This document shows, one piece after another, positions 42,757-56,544 of a stretch of 64,000 nucleotides of DNA. Source of the stretch: Nostocoides sp. Soil756 (GTDB taxonomy: Bacteria; Actinomycetota; Actinomycetes; Actinomycetales; Dermatophilaceae); contig NZ_LMSE01000002.1 of assembly GCF_001428065.1 (NCBI RefSeq), forward strand, positions 775,981-839,980, written 5' to 3'. The position numbers were made by a program, and so were the translations under genes. The notes under the pieces are model-generated. The model was given only the letters and a program-made list of their open reading frames with translations, did not search any database and was not told the origin of the DNA. The first letter of the stretch is position 1. Each line of letters starts with the position of its first letter.

Positions 42757-43313
42757 TCAGCCGGGTCCGCGCAGCCGGTCGCCCAGCGCGCTGCGCAGCA
42801 CCGTCAGGCCCGCGACGCCGAGCATCTCGTCGGGGACGACCCAGAGGGTCCCGCTGTGCTGGCGCACCAGCAGCAGCCGGTCCTGCCACGTCGCGCTCTC
42901 GACGGTGGCCAGGGGATGACGATGCGGTGCTCGGGCAGCACGACGGTCATCGCCTCCGGGGTGTACAGGCCGCGCACCAGGGTCCCGGGCGGGCAGCCGG
43001 CGGTGCACCGGGCCAGCTGCAGGCGGCGGATGCGGCGCCGGGTGAGCACCAGGTCCATCAGGGTGAGGACGGCCAGCGCTCCCAGCATCAGGGCCGTCCC
43101 CCGAAGGCCACCGGCCACCGACGCGTGCCCGGTGGCCACGAGTACCCACAGGACCACGACGACCAGCACCGCGGTGCCCGCGTGACGGAGCACGAAGCGC
43201 CGCTGCCGGGCCGGGTCCGCCAGCTCGAGGTCGGCCAGGGCGCGGGCCTCGCGGGCCAGCACCTCGGGGGAGGAGAAGTACGACGCCGACGCCGTCGGCT
43301 CCGGCTCGCTCAC
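42757..43313 (-). pseudogene. Membrane protein paralogue with a frameshift in a C run
   Basis: Second of two tandem paralogues. From GTG 43313 it reads SYFSSPEVLAREARALADLE, a transmembrane pair (AVLVVVVLWVLVATGHASVA, ALMLGALAVLTLMDLVL), then VVLPEHRIVIP. At 42912-42915 (CCCC on the coding strand) the frame must shift by one base to continue as LATVESATWQDRLLLVRQHS, WVVPDEMLGVAGLTVLRSAL and a TGA at 42757. The C-terminus then matches its neighbour. One missing C would restore a full gene of about 185 residues. It is annotated as broken; a sequencing error is quite possible. Confidence 0.7.
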
Positions 43314-43870
43314 GGCAGGGTGCCCAGGCGGTCGCCCAGCGCGGCCTCGACGAGCGCCCGGGCCTCGTCGCTCAGCAGCTCGCCCGGCAGGACGTGCCAC
43401 ACCGGCCCCGGCAGCTCCAGCACGAGGTCGCGCCCCACCCATGCCCCGCCGACGACCCGGGCGAGCTCGACCCGGTGGGTGGCGGCGGGGGTCTCGACCT
43501 CGAGGCGGTCCGGCGCGAAGCGGCCGCGGACGACCGCCCCCGCCTCGGCGGCCCGGACGAAGAGGGCCCGCACGCGGCGGCGGGCGAGTCGTCGACCGAC
43601 CGGTTGCAGCAGGAGGACGGCCACGGCAGCGCCCAGCGCCACCTGCGCCCCCACGGCCCACCGCCCGCTGACCAGCACGCTGCCCGCCCCGATGAGGGCG
43701 ACCGCGACCGCCAGGGTGACGACGCGGCGCAGCAGCGGCCCGCCGCGCGAGCGGCGCCGGAGCAGCCAGCGGCTCAGGGCATCGGCCCGCCGGGCCGCCA
43801 CCTCGGGGGACGCCGTGTAGCTCGTCTCCACCCGGGGTCCCGCCCCCGTCGCGTCCTCCACGGGAGCCAC
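43310..43870 (-). CDS. YcxB-like two-helix membrane protein
   Basis: 186 aa. Residues 1-35 are polar (YTASPEVAARRADALSRWLL). Two transmembrane helices follow (VVTLAVAVALIGAGSVLVSG, ALGAAVAVLLLQPVG). A cytosolic beta-rich domain resembles the YcxB C-terminal domain (VRGRFAPDRLEVETPAATHR, GPVWHVLPGELLSDEARALV). It overlaps the frameshifted paralogue by 4 nt and lies 22 bp after the fabF stop, so it may be cotranscribed with the fab operon. The function is unknown. Confidence 0.65.
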   Translation of the reverse strand: MAPVEDATGAGPRVETSYTASPEVAARRADALSRWLLRRRSRGGPLLRRVVTLAVAVALIGAGSVLVSGRWAVGAQVALGAAVAVLLLQPVGRRLARRRVRALFVRAAEAGAVVRGRFAPDRLEVETPAATHRVELARVVGGAWVGRDLVLELPGPVWHVLPGELLSDEARALVEAALGDRLGTLP

Positions 43871-43892
43871 CGTAGCGGCGGGGACGGGCCGG

Positions 43893-45134
43893 TCAGACGC
43901 TCTTGACGACCAGCGCCACGTTGTGACCGCCGAACCCGAACGAGTTGTTCAGGGCCGCGATGTCGCCCGCGGGCAGGGTGCGGTGCTCGCCGCGGATGAC
44001 GTCGAGGTCGACGGCGGGGTCGAGGTCGTCGATGTTGATGGCCGCCGGCGCCGTGCGGTGGTGGACGGACAGGACGGTGAACAGCCCCTCGAGCGCCCCG
44101 GCCGCCCCGAGCAGGTGCCCGGTCATCGACTTCGTGGCGCTCACCGGCATCCGGTCGACCGCGTCGCCGAAGGCGCGGCGGATGGCGTTGGCCTCGGCCA
44201 CGTCTCCCACCGGCGTCGAGGTGGCGTGGGCGTTGATGTGCACGATGTCGGCCGCGGTCAGGTCGGCCCGCTCGACGGCTTCGCGCATGGCGCGGCTGGC
44301 CCCGGCGCCCTCGGGCTCCGGCGCGGTGATGTGGTAGGCGTCGGCGGACATCCCGATCGAGGCGAACTCGGCGTAGATGCGGGCGCCGCGGGCCTTGGCG
44401 TGCTCGTACTCCTCGAGCACCATCACGGCGGCGCCCTCGCCCAGGACGAAACCGTCGCGGCCGGTGTCGTAGGGACGCGAGGCGGCGGCCGGGTCGTCGT
44501 TGCGGGTCGAGAGCGCCTGCATCTGGGAGAAGCCGGCGAAGCAGATGGGGTGGGTGGCGCACTCGGTGCCGCCCGCCACCACGATGTCGGCGCGGCCGCC
44601 GCGGATCATGTCGTAGCCGGTGCCCATCGACTCGGCGCCGGAGGCGCAGGCCGAGACGGTGGTGTGGGCGCCGGCACGGGCGCCGAGGACCATCGACACG
44701 TTGCCGGCCGAGGTGTTGGGCATGAGCATCGGGACCGCCAGCGGGAAGACCCGCCGCACGCCCTTCTCGCGCAGGTTGTCCCACTGGTCGAGCAGGGTCC
44801 AGACCCCGCCGATGCCGGTGCCGATGGCCACGCCGAGCCGCTCGGGCTCGACCTCGGGGGAGCCGGCGTCGGCCATCGCGGCCTCGGCGGCGATGACCGC
44901 GTACTGGGCGCTGGGGTCCATCCGCCGGATCTGCACCTTGGTGAGGACCTCGGAAGGGTCCTGCGCGAGGGTGCAGGCGAAGTGGACGGGCAGCTCGTAG
45001 CGGTCGAGCATCTCCTGGTCCAGGGGCTTGGCGCCGGACCGGCCGGCGAGGATGCCCTCCCAGGTCTCGGCGATGGTGCCGCCGAGGGGGGTGGTGGCAC
45101 CGAGTCCGGTGACGACGACGCGACGCTCGCTCAT
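43893..45134 (-). CDS. fabF: Beta-ketoacyl-ACP synthase II
   Basis: Elongating condensing enzyme of type II fatty acid synthesis, 413 aa. The Cys-His-His triad is seen in SACASGAESMG, NAHATSTPVGD and MTGHLLGAAGALEG; NSFGFGGHN closes the fold. It is fourth in fabD-fabH-acpP-fabF. Together with fabH it extends malonyl-ACP chains on the ACP encoded 97 bp upstream. In actinobacteria without FAS I this is the main route to membrane fatty acids. Confidence 0.95.
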   Translation of the reverse strand: MSERRVVVTGLGATTPLGGTIAETWEGILAGRSGAKPLDQEMLDRYELPVHFACTLAQDPSEVLTKVQIRRMDPSAQYAVIAAEAAMADAGSPEVEPERLGVAIGTGIGGVWTLLDQWDNLREKGVRRVFPLAVPMLMPNTSAGNVSMVLGARAGAHTTVSACASGAESMGTGYDMIRGGRADIVVAGGTECATHPICFAGFSQMQALSTRNDDPAAASRPYDTGRDGFVLGEGAAVMVLEEYEHAKARGARIYAEFASIGMSADAYHITAPEPEGAGASRAMREAVERADLTAADIVHINAHATSTPVGDVAEANAIRRAFGDAVDRMPVSATKSMTGHLLGAAGALEGLFTVLSVHHRTAPAAINIDDLDPAVDLDVIRGEHRTLPAGDIAALNNSFGFGGHNVALVVKSV

Positions 45135-45230
45135 GGGTCAGCTGCTCCTCAGATGGTGTCGGCGGGGGTCGCCCGCCGGGGCCGCCCCCGGGCGCCCGTG
45201 AGGAACGCTACCGGGGGCGACGGCCGGGCG

Positions 45231-45476
45231 TCAGCCCTGGTTGTTCTGGATGAAGGTGACGGCGTCGCCGACGGTGGTGAGGTTCTTGACCTCGTCGTCG
45301 GGGATGCGGACGCCGAACTTCTCCTCGGCGTTGACCACGATCGTCATCATCGAGAGGGAGTCGATGTCGAGGTCGTCGGTGAAGGACTTGTCCATCTGGA
45401 CCTCGGCCGGGTCGAGCCCGGTCTCCTCGTTGACGATCTCGGCGAGGCCGCTGAGGATCTCCTGCTGGTCTGCCAT
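45231..45476 (-). CDS. acpP: Acyl carrier protein
   Basis: 81-residue carrier of growing acyl chains. The phosphopantetheine serine lies in the DIDSLSMM motif at about residue 41, a variant of the usual DSLD context (S after D-S is retained: DIDSLS). AAGGAGAG precedes ATG 45476. It is acidic and full length. It sits 79 bp after fabH and 96 bp before fabF; the longer gaps may allow separate mRNA ends, as ACP is needed in excess. Confidence 0.93.
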   Translation of the reverse strand: MADQQEILSGLAEIVNEETGLDPAEVQMDKSFTDDLDIDSLSMMTIVVNAEEKFGVRIPDDEVKNLTTVGDAVTFIQNNQG

Positions 45477-45555
45477 TGCTCTCTCCTTCGGTGGGGGGTG
45501 CGGTGCTGTACGGCCCGGGTGACCCGTGGGCCCACGGGAGTGGGGTGCGGCCGTG

Positions 45556-46572
45556 CTAGGGGATGACGACGACCTGGGCGGCGAAGGACAGGCCCGCGCC
45601 GAAGCCGATCTGGAGGGCGAGGCCCCCGCTGGGGATCTCACCCTGTCGCACCATCCGCTCCATCGCCAGCGGTATCGAGGCCGCGGAGGTGTTGCCGGTG
45701 TAGGCGATGTCGCGGGCGATGGGGATGTCGGCCGGCATGTTCAGCTTCTTGGCCATGGCGTCGATGATGCGCACGTTGGCCTGGTGCGGGATGAAGGCGT
45801 CGAGCTGGTCGGCGGTGATGCCCGCCACGTCGAGCGCCTGCTGGGCCACCGGCGCCATGCCCCACACCGCCCAGCGGAACACGGTCTGCCCGGCCATCCC
45901 GATGTGCGGCCAGTCAAGGCCCTTCTGGTGGACGTCGATCCAGGACTCGGTCTGCGAGATGGCTTCCCAGTTGGCGCCGTCGGAGCCCCACACGGTGGGC
46001 GCGATGCCGACGGTGTCGCTCTGGCTGACCACGGCGGCGCCGGCGCCGTCGGCGAAGATGAAGGCCGTGCCTCGGTCGTCCAGGGAGGTGAAGTCGGAGA
46101 GCCGCTCGACCCCCACGACCAGCACGTGCCGGGCGGTGCCGGTGCGCACGAGGTCGGAGGCGACCGCGATCCCGTGGCAGTACCCGGCACAGGCGGCCGA
46201 GATGTCGAAGGCCGCCCCCTTGGTGCCGAGCCGCTCCGCGAGCATCGGGGCGGCGGCCGGGGTCTGGTAGGGCCAGCTCACGGTGGCGAGCAGGACGACG
46301 TCGATGTCCTCGGGCGCGACACCGGCCATCTCGAGCGCGGGGGTGGAGGCGAAGGCGGACATGTCGATGACCGACTCGCCCTCGCCCGCGAAGCGGCGCT
46401 CGAGGATGCCGCTGCGCTCGCGGATCCACTCGTCGGAGGAGTCGATGCGCTCGACCAGCTCGCTGTTGGGGACGACCCGGCGCGGCCGGTAGCCGCCGAT
46501 GCCGGTGATCCGCGAGTGCGTGACCGGGCGTGCGGTCAGCCGGTCGGCGAAGCCCTTGGAGGTGACGGTCAT
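45556..46572 (-). CDS. fabH: Beta-ketoacyl-ACP synthase III
   Basis: Initiates fatty acid synthesis by condensing an acyl-CoA primer with malonyl-ACP, 338 aa. The catalytic cysteine is in SAACAGYCHGIAVA (about 123), histidine in FIPHQANVRIID and asparagine in YTGNTSAASIPLA. In actinobacteria it usually prefers branched primers, giving iso/anteiso fatty acids; that is family knowledge. The start overlaps the fabD stop by 4 nt. Confidence 0.95.
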   Translation of the reverse strand: MTVTSKGFADRLTARPVTHSRITGIGGYRPRRVVPNSELVERIDSSDEWIRERSGILERRFAGEGESVIDMSAFASTPALEMAGVAPEDIDVVLLATVSWPYQTPAAAPMLAERLGTKGAAFDISAACAGYCHGIAVASDLVRTGTARHVLVVGVERLSDFTSLDDRGTAFIFADGAGAAVVSQSDTVGIAPTVWGSDGANWEAISQTESWIDVHQKGLDWPHIGMAGQTVFRWAVWGMAPVAQQALDVAGITADQLDAFIPHQANVRIIDAMAKKLNMPADIPIARDIAYTGNTSAASIPLAMERMVRQGEIPSGGLALQIGFGAGLSFAAQVVVIP

Positions 46573-47483
46573 GCGGAGTGCTCCTGGACGAGGGTGCGGG
46601 CGGCCTCGAGGTCGTCGGGGGACTTCAGGGCGAGCAGCTCGACGCCCTTGAGGGCCCGCTTGGCCAGACCCACGAGGGTGCCGGCGGGGGCGAGCTCGAT
46701 GAGGGCGGTGACCCCGAGGGTCGCGAACCGCTCCATGCAGAGGTCCCAGCGGACGGGGTTCGAGACCTGGGCGACGAGCCGGTCGAGGACCTCGCGGCCG
46801 TCGGTGACGACCTCGCCGTCGCGGTTGCTCACCAGCGGCACGGTGGCGTCGGCGGGGGAGAGGCCGGCGGCCGCCGCGGCCAGGGCGTCGACCGCGGGCT
46901 TCATGTAGGAGGTGTGGAAGGCGCCGGCCACCTTGAGCGGGATGACGCGCGCCCGGCCGGGCGGGTCGGCCGCCAGTGCCGCGAGGGCGTCGAGCGCGCC
47001 GGCGGCCACGACCTGGCCGGCGCCGTTGACGTTGGCGGGGGTGAGGCCGTGCGCCGAGACGGCGGCCAGCACCTCGTCGGGGTCCCCGCCCAGGACCGCA
47101 CTCATGCCGGTGGGGGTGACGGCGCTGGCCTCGGCCATCCCACGACCGCGCAGGGCGACCAGGCGCATGGCGTCGTCCTCGGCCAGGACGCCCGCGCCCG
47201 CGGCGGCGGTGATCTCGCCGACCGAGTGGCCGGAGAGGGCGCCGGCCGCGGCCGGGCCGCCGAGGGCCGCCAGCGTGAGCAGCCCGGCACCGACCAGCAG
47301 GGGCTGGGCGACGGCGGTGTCCTTGATGGTCTCCTCGTCGGAGGTGGTGCCGTGGGCGACGAGGTCGACCTGCGCGGCATCGGCGAGGGCGCCCAGGTGC
47401 TCACGGGCGCCGGGCAGCTCGAGCCACGGGCTGAGGAAGCCGGGGGTCTGGGACCCCTGGCCGGGACAGACGATGACGATCAC
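46569..47483 (-). CDS. fabD: Malonyl-CoA:ACP transacylase
   Basis: Loads malonyl groups onto ACP, 304 aa. PGQGSQTPGFL is the N-terminal oxyanion motif; the nucleophile is in SGHSVGEITAA (about 91) and the histidine in GAFHTSYMKPAV. GTG 47483 starts MIVIVCPGQGSQ. It is the first structural gene of the fab operon, 98 bp downstream of fasR with a palindrome in between. Confidence 0.95.
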   Translation of the reverse strand: MIVIVCPGQGSQTPGFLSPWLELPGAREHLGALADAAQVDLVAHGTTSDEETIKDTAVAQPLLVGAGLLTLAALGGPAAAGALSGHSVGEITAAAGAGVLAEDDAMRLVALRGRGMAEASAVTPTGMSAVLGGDPDEVLAAVSAHGLTPANVNGAGQVVAAGALDALAALAADPPGRARVIPLKVAGAFHTSYMKPAVDALAAAAAGLSPADATVPLVSNRDGEVVTDGREVLDRLVAQVSNPVRWDLCMERFATLGVTALIELAPAGTLVGLAKRALKGVELLALKSPDDLEAARTLVQEHSA

Positions 47484-47551
47484 CCCTCCAGCGTGGCGTG
47501 CCGGCCGTGACCGAACCGTGACGAAGGGGGACGAACCTCACCGGCCGGTTC

Positions 47552-47566
47552 TGTGGGATTCCCACA
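47552..47566. promoter_or_regulatory. Palindrome TGTGGGATTCCCACA, candidate FasR operator
   Basis: The 15-bp inverted repeat (7-nt perfect arms) lies in the 98-bp gap between the PucR-type regulator gene and fabD, 69 bp before the fabD start. In Streptomyces the orthologous regulator FasR activates the fab operon from this gap. The motif assignment is inference. Confidence 0.5.
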
Positions 47567-47581
47567 AAGAGCGTCGTGGGG

Positions 47582-48769
47582 TCAACGCGCCGGGACGACC
47601 CTCGCGCCCGGTCCGAGGCGGTGCATGGCCAGGGCGATCCGGACCGTCTGGGCGTCGTGGGCGTCGGCCAGGTCGTAGCCGGTGGCCTTCTCGATGCCCG
47701 CCAGCCGGTAGCGCACCGTGTTCGGATGCACGATGAGGTGCCGGGCGGTGCCCTCGACGCCCAGCCCGCGGTCGAGCCAGGCCGCCGCGGTGTCGAGCAG
47801 CGCGCCGCCGCCGGCGTCGGCCAGCGGGGCGATGATGCGGGCCCTCAAGGCGTTGCGGGCCGGCAGGTCGCCGAGCAGCGCCCGCTCGGCCAGCAGGTCG
47901 TCGGCCGCCACCGGGCGCGGGGCGTCGGGCCACGCGGGTGCCGCGGTGTGGCCCGAGATGGCGGCTCGGGCGCTCCGGCCGGCGGCGAACAGGTGCGGGA
48001 CGGTGGGCCCGACGACCAGCGGGCCGGAGCCCAGGTGCGGGTCGAGCGCGGTGGCCAGGGCCATGGGGTCGGCCACGCTGCCCGCGATGCAGACCACCCG
48101 CGGCCCGTGCACGGCCACCAGCAGCTCGGAGCCCACGCGCCGGGCGGTGCGGTGCAGCTCGCCGAGCACGCTGCCGGTGGCGCCGGGCGGGGTGGAGCCC
48201 ACGACGACGGCCACCGACGAGACGGCGCCCCAGCCGAGCGCGGCGGCCCGGGACTGCATCGAGTCGTCGGCCTCGCCGCGGATGACGGCATCGACCACGA
48301 GGGACTCCAGGCGGGCGTCCCACGCGCCGCGGGCCTCGGCCGCCTCGGCGTAGACCTCGGCGGCGGCGAACGCGACCTCGCGGCTGTACCGCAGGACGGC
48401 CTCGCGGGCCAGGTCCTCCTCGCCCGGTGCGGCCAGCCCCGAGATGTCGCGCTCGACCACGGCGATGACGGTGCGGATGAGGTCGAGGGTCTGCGCGAGG
48501 CTGATGGAGCGGGTGAGCTCGCGCGGCGCGGTGCCGAAGACGTCGGCCAGCACCGCCGCCCGGCTCTGCTCGCCGCCGAACCACTCGAGGAAGCTCGAGA
48601 TGCCGGCCTGCGCCACCAGCCCGACCCACGAGCGGTCCTCGGCCGACAGCGACCGGAACCAGGCGTGGTCGGACTCCATCTGCCGCACCGCGGCCGCCCC
48701 GAGGTCGCCCGCCGCCCGCGCGACCCGGGTGCGGGTCTCCTGGGACGGCCGGGTGGGAACGGCGCTCAT
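47582..48769 (-). CDS. fasR: PucR-type activator of fatty acid synthesis (FasR-like)
   Basis: 395 aa regulator. An N-terminal helical domain (about 10-150) and a GGDEF-like/PucR middle lead to a C-terminal HTH, GVEGTARHLIVHPNTVRYRL with the helix AQTVRIALAMHRL. Gene order fasR-fabD-fabH-acpP-fabF is that of Streptomyces coelicolor, where the PucR-like FasR is the fab activator; the TetR-type FasR of corynebacteria is unrelated. ATG 48769 (MSAVPTRPSQ) is chosen over 48811 since the upstream residues do not look conserved. Confidence 0.85.
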   Translation of the reverse strand: MSAVPTRPSQETRTRVARAAGDLGAAAVRQMESDHAWFRSLSAEDRSWVGLVAQAGISSFLEWFGGEQSRAAVLADVFGTAPRELTRSISLAQTLDLIRTVIAVVERDISGLAAPGEEDLAREAVLRYSREVAFAAAEVYAEAAEARGAWDARLESLVVDAVIRGEADDSMQSRAAALGWGAVSSVAVVVGSTPPGATGSVLGELHRTARRVGSELLVAVHGPRVVCIAGSVADPMALATALDPHLGSGPLVVGPTVPHLFAAGRSARAAISGHTAAPAWPDAPRPVAADDLLAERALLGDLPARNALRARIIAPLADAGGGALLDTAAAWLDRGLGVEGTARHLIVHPNTVRYRLAGIEKATGYDLADAHDAQTVRIALAMHRLGPGARVVPAR

Positions 48770-48823
48770 CCGGTCAGTGTATTTGTGCACGCCGGACAAG
48801 CGGGGGCCCATCGGGCCGTCGGG

Positions 48824-53504
<4,681 letters not shown>

Positions 53505-53543
53505 GGGTGCTCCTCGGGGGTGGGTGTCACGGGCCGGAACGCA

Positions 53544-53598
53544 CCGGAACCTTCAGGCGGACACCGGAACGGTTGCGGTGTCCGGCTGAAGGTTCCGG
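53544..53598 (-). terminator. Long hairpin after aceE (23-bp stem)
   Basis: Arms 53544-53566 and 53576-53598 pair over 23 bp with a single mismatch and a 9-nt loop; the ends read CCGGAACCTTCAG and CTGAAGGTTCCGG. It lies 28 bp beyond the aceE stop and 40 bp before the thiamine-binding gene on the same strand. It probably ends or stabilises the aceE mRNA. No T-run follows. Confidence 0.65.
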
Positions 53599-53625
53599 CA
53601 TGGGGCGAAAAAGTTGGAGCAGAGG

Positions 53626-56409
53626 TCAGCTGTCGCCGCCCTCGTTGCCCGAACGGCCCGCGGTGACGTCGTGCAGCCGGTAGCGGCGCGCCGCCTCGAG
53701 CGGCACCGAGCGGTCGATCTCGCCGCGCTCGGCCAGGGCCTGCAGGGCCCGCACCGCCATCGACGGTCCGTCGATGTGGAAGAAGCGCCGCGCGGCCGGG
53801 CGGGTGTCGGAGAACCCGAACCCGTCGGCGCCGAGGGAGTGGAAGTCACCCGGCACCCACTGGCGGATCTGGTCCTGGACGGCCCGCATGTAGTCGGACA
53901 CGGCGATGACCGGACCCTTGCGGTCCGCGAGCTGGCGGGTGACCCAGGGCACGGGTGCCTCGGACTCGGGGTGCAGGAACGCGGCCTCGTCGCAGCGCAG
54001 CCCGTCGCGGCGCAGCTCGTTCCACGACGTCACCGACCAGACGTCGGCGACGACGTGCCAGTCGTTGCGCAGCAGCTCCTGGGCCTCGAGCGCCCACGGC
54101 ATCCCGACCCCCGAGGCCAGCAGCTGCACCCGCGGGGCGTCGTCGGGCAGGCCCTCGGTCGAGCCGCTGTCGAAGAGGTACATGCCCTTGAGCAGCCCCT
54201 CGCGGTCGACGTTCTCGGGCTCGGCCGGCTGGCGCATGGGCTCGTTGTAGACGGTGAGGTAGTAGATGACGTTGCGCTCGGCCTCGGTCATCGACTCGTC
54301 GGTGCCGTACATGCGGTGCAGGCCGTCCTGCACGATGTGGGCGATCTCGTAGGCGAACGCGGGGTCGTAGTGCACGACCGCGGGGTTGGACGACGCCAGC
54401 AGCGGGCTGTGCCCGTCGGCGTGCTGGAGCCCCTCGCCGGTGAGCGTGGTGCGCCCGGCGGTGGCGCCGATGAGGAACCCGCGCGTCATCTGGTCGGCCG
54501 CGGCCCACACCGAGTCACCGGTGCGCTGGAAGCCGAACATCGAGTAGAAGACGTAGATCGGGATCATCGGCTCGCCGTGGGTGGCGTAGCTCGTGCCCAC
54601 CGCGGTGAAGGCCGCCATCGACCCCGCCTCGTTGATGCCGAGGTGCAGGATGTGGCCGTCCTTGGCCTCGCGGTAGGCCAGCATCAGGTCGGCGTCGACC
54701 GGCGTGTACCGCTGGCCGTGCGGGTTGTAGATCTTGATGGTCGAGAAGAAGCTGTCCATCCCGAAGGTGCGGGCCTCGTCGGGGACGATCGGCACGATGC
54801 GGTTGCCGAACTCCTTGTCGCGCATGAGGTCCTTCAGCAGACGCACGAACGCCATCGTGGTGGCGATCTCCTGCTTGCCCGAGCCCTTCTTGACCTGCGC
54901 GTAGGCCGAGTCGTCGGGCAGGTGGATCGGGATGTGCGTCGTGCGGCGCTCGGGCAGGCCGCCGCCGAGCTTGGCGCGGCGCTCGAGGGCGTACTGGATG
55001 ACCGCGTCGTCGGGGCCGGGGTGGTAGTACGGCGCGTTGTACGGGTCGGCCTCGAGCTGGGCGTCGGTGACCGGGATGGCCAGCGAGTCCCGCAGGCCCT
55101 TGAGGTCCTCGAGGGTGAACTTCTTCATCTGGTGCGTCGAGTTGCGCCCCGCGAAGCTGCGGCCGAGGCCGTAGCCCTTGATGGTCTTGGCGAGGATGAC
55201 GGTGGGCTGGCCGGTGTGCTCCAGGGCCGCCTTGTACGCCGCGTAGACCTTGCGGTAGTCGTGGCCGCCGCGCTTGAGCTTCCACCAGACGTCGTCGTCG
55301 GACCAGTCCTGCACCATCTTGCGGGTGCGCGGGTCACGGCCGAAGAAGTGGTCGCGGACGTACTTGCCGTCGTTGGCGCGGAAGGTCTGGTAGTCGCCGT
55401 CGGAGGTGCTGTTCATCAGGTGCACCAGGGCGCCGTCACCGTCGGCGGCCAGCAGCCGGTCCCACCCGCGGCCCCAGACGACCTTGATGACGTTCCACCC
55501 GGCGCCGCGGAAGAACGCCTCGAGCTCCTGGATGATCTTGCCGTTGCCCCGGACGGGGCCGTCGAGGCGCTGCAGGTTGCAGTTGATGACGAAGGTGAGG
55601 TTGTCGAGCTCCTCCTGCGCCGCCAGCTGGAGCAGACCGCGCGACTCGGGCTCGTCCATCTCGCCGTCGCCGAGGAAGGCCCAGGTGTGCTGCTCGCTGG
55701 TGTCCTTGATGCCGCGGTTGTGCAGGTACTTGTCGAACTGCGCCTGGTAGATGGCGTTCATCGGGCCCAGGCCCATCGACACCGTCGGGAACTCCCAGAA
55801 GTCCGGCATCAGGCGCGGGTGGGGGTAGCTGGGCAGCGCCAGGGGCTCGCCGTCGACCAGGTGGCTCTTCTCCTGGCGGAAGCCGTCGAGCCGGTCCTCG
55901 GAGATGCGGCCCTCGAGGTAGGCCCGGGCGTACATGCCGGGGGAGGCGTGGCCCTGGAAGTAGATGTGGTCACCGCCGCCGGGGTGGTCCTTGCCGCGGA
56001 AGAAATGGTTCATCCCGACCTCGTAGAGCGTCGCGGCCGACGCGTACGTCGAGATGTGGCCGCCGACACCGATGCCGGGGCGCTGCGCGCGGTGCACGAT
56101 CATCGCCGCGTTCCAGCGCAGGAAGGCGCGGAAGCGGCGCTCGGTGTCCTCGTCGCCGGGGAACCAGGGCTCCTGCTCGGGGCTGATGGTGTTGACGTAG
56201 TCGGTGGTCGTCAGCGACGGCACGCCGACCTGCATGGCGCGGGCCCGCTCGAGGAGGCGCAGCATCAGGTACCGCGCCCGCATCCGGCCCGGCCCGTCGA
56301 TGACCGCGTCGAGGCTGTCGAGCCACTCCTCGGTCTCGCTCGGGTCGATGTCCGGCAGGTGGGTGGGGATGCCGTTGAGGATGGGGCCGACGTCTTCGTG
56401 GAGTGCCAC
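53626..56409 (-). CDS. aceE: Pyruvate dehydrogenase E1 component, homodimeric
   Basis: Thiamine-diphosphate enzyme that decarboxylates pyruvate for the pyruvate dehydrogenase complex, 927 aa, the single-chain actinobacterial/proteobacterial E1. The TPP motif is [12 protein letters not shown] followed by [15 protein letters not shown] (about 255-295). [20 protein letters not shown] and [16 protein letters not shown] are conserved. GTG 56409 has AAAGGA upstream. E2 and E3 genes are not in the window. DUF3052 and ahpE lie 3 kb away, as in other actinobacteria. Confidence 0.95.
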   Translation of the reverse strand: MALHEDVGPILNGIPTHLPDIDPSETEEWLDSLDAVIDGPGRMRARYLMLRLLERARAMQVGVPSLTTTDYVNTISPEQEPWFPGDEDTERRFRAFLRWNAAMIVHRAQRPGIGVGGHISTYASAATLYEVGMNHFFRGKDHPGGGDHIYFQGHASPGMYARAYLEGRISEDRLDGFRQEKSHLVDGEPLALPSYPHPRLMPDFWEFPTVSMGLGPMNAIYQAQFDKYLHNRGIKDTSEQHTWAFLGDGEMDEPESRGLLQLAAQEELDNLTFVINCNLQRLDGPVRGNGKIIQELEAFFRGAGWNVIKVVWGRGWDRLLAADGDGALVHLMNSTSDGDYQTFRANDGKYVRDHFFGRDPRTRKMVQDWSDDDVWWKLKRGGHDYRKVYAAYKAALEHTGQPTVILAKTIKGYGLGRSFAGRNSTHQMKKFTLEDLKGLRDSLAIPVTDAQLEADPYNAPYYHPGPDDAVIQYALERRAKLGGGLPERRTTHIPIHLPDDSAYAQVKKGSGKQEIATTMAFVRLLKDLMRDKEFGNRIVPIVPDEARTFGMDSFFSTIKIYNPHGQRYTPVDADLMLAYREAKDGHILHLGINEAGSMAAFTAVGTSYATHGEPMIPIYVFYSMFGFQRTGDSVWAAADQMTRGFLIGATAGRTTLTGEGLQHADGHSPLLASSNPAVVHYDPAFAYEIAHIVQDGLHRMYGTDESMTEAERNVIYYLTVYNEPMRQPAEPENVDREGLLKGMYLFDSGSTEGLPDDAPRVQLLASGVGMPWALEAQELLRNDWHVVADVWSVTSWNELRRDGLRCDEAAFLHPESEAPVPWVTRQLADRKGPVIAVSDYMRAVQDQIRQWVPGDFHSLGADGFGFSDTRPAARRFFHIDGPSMAVRALQALAERGEIDRSVPLEAARRYRLHDVTAGRSGNEGGDS

Positions 56410-56544
56410 GCGCTCGTCCTTTCACCGGTCGTTGGCCGCCCCGGTCAGGGGCCGACGTTCCCATCCTTCACCCCGACGTGGCCGCGTCACAATCCGGCCC
56501 CGGTTACTGGACGGTATGCGTCGAGGGTGGGCACGCGGTGCGGC

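Noticed and set aside
53544..53598. Riboswitch (for example TPP) before the thiamine-binding-like gene
   Set aside because: The region is one simple stem-loop with no TPP-box consensus, and it lies right behind aceE, so a 3' end structure is more likely.
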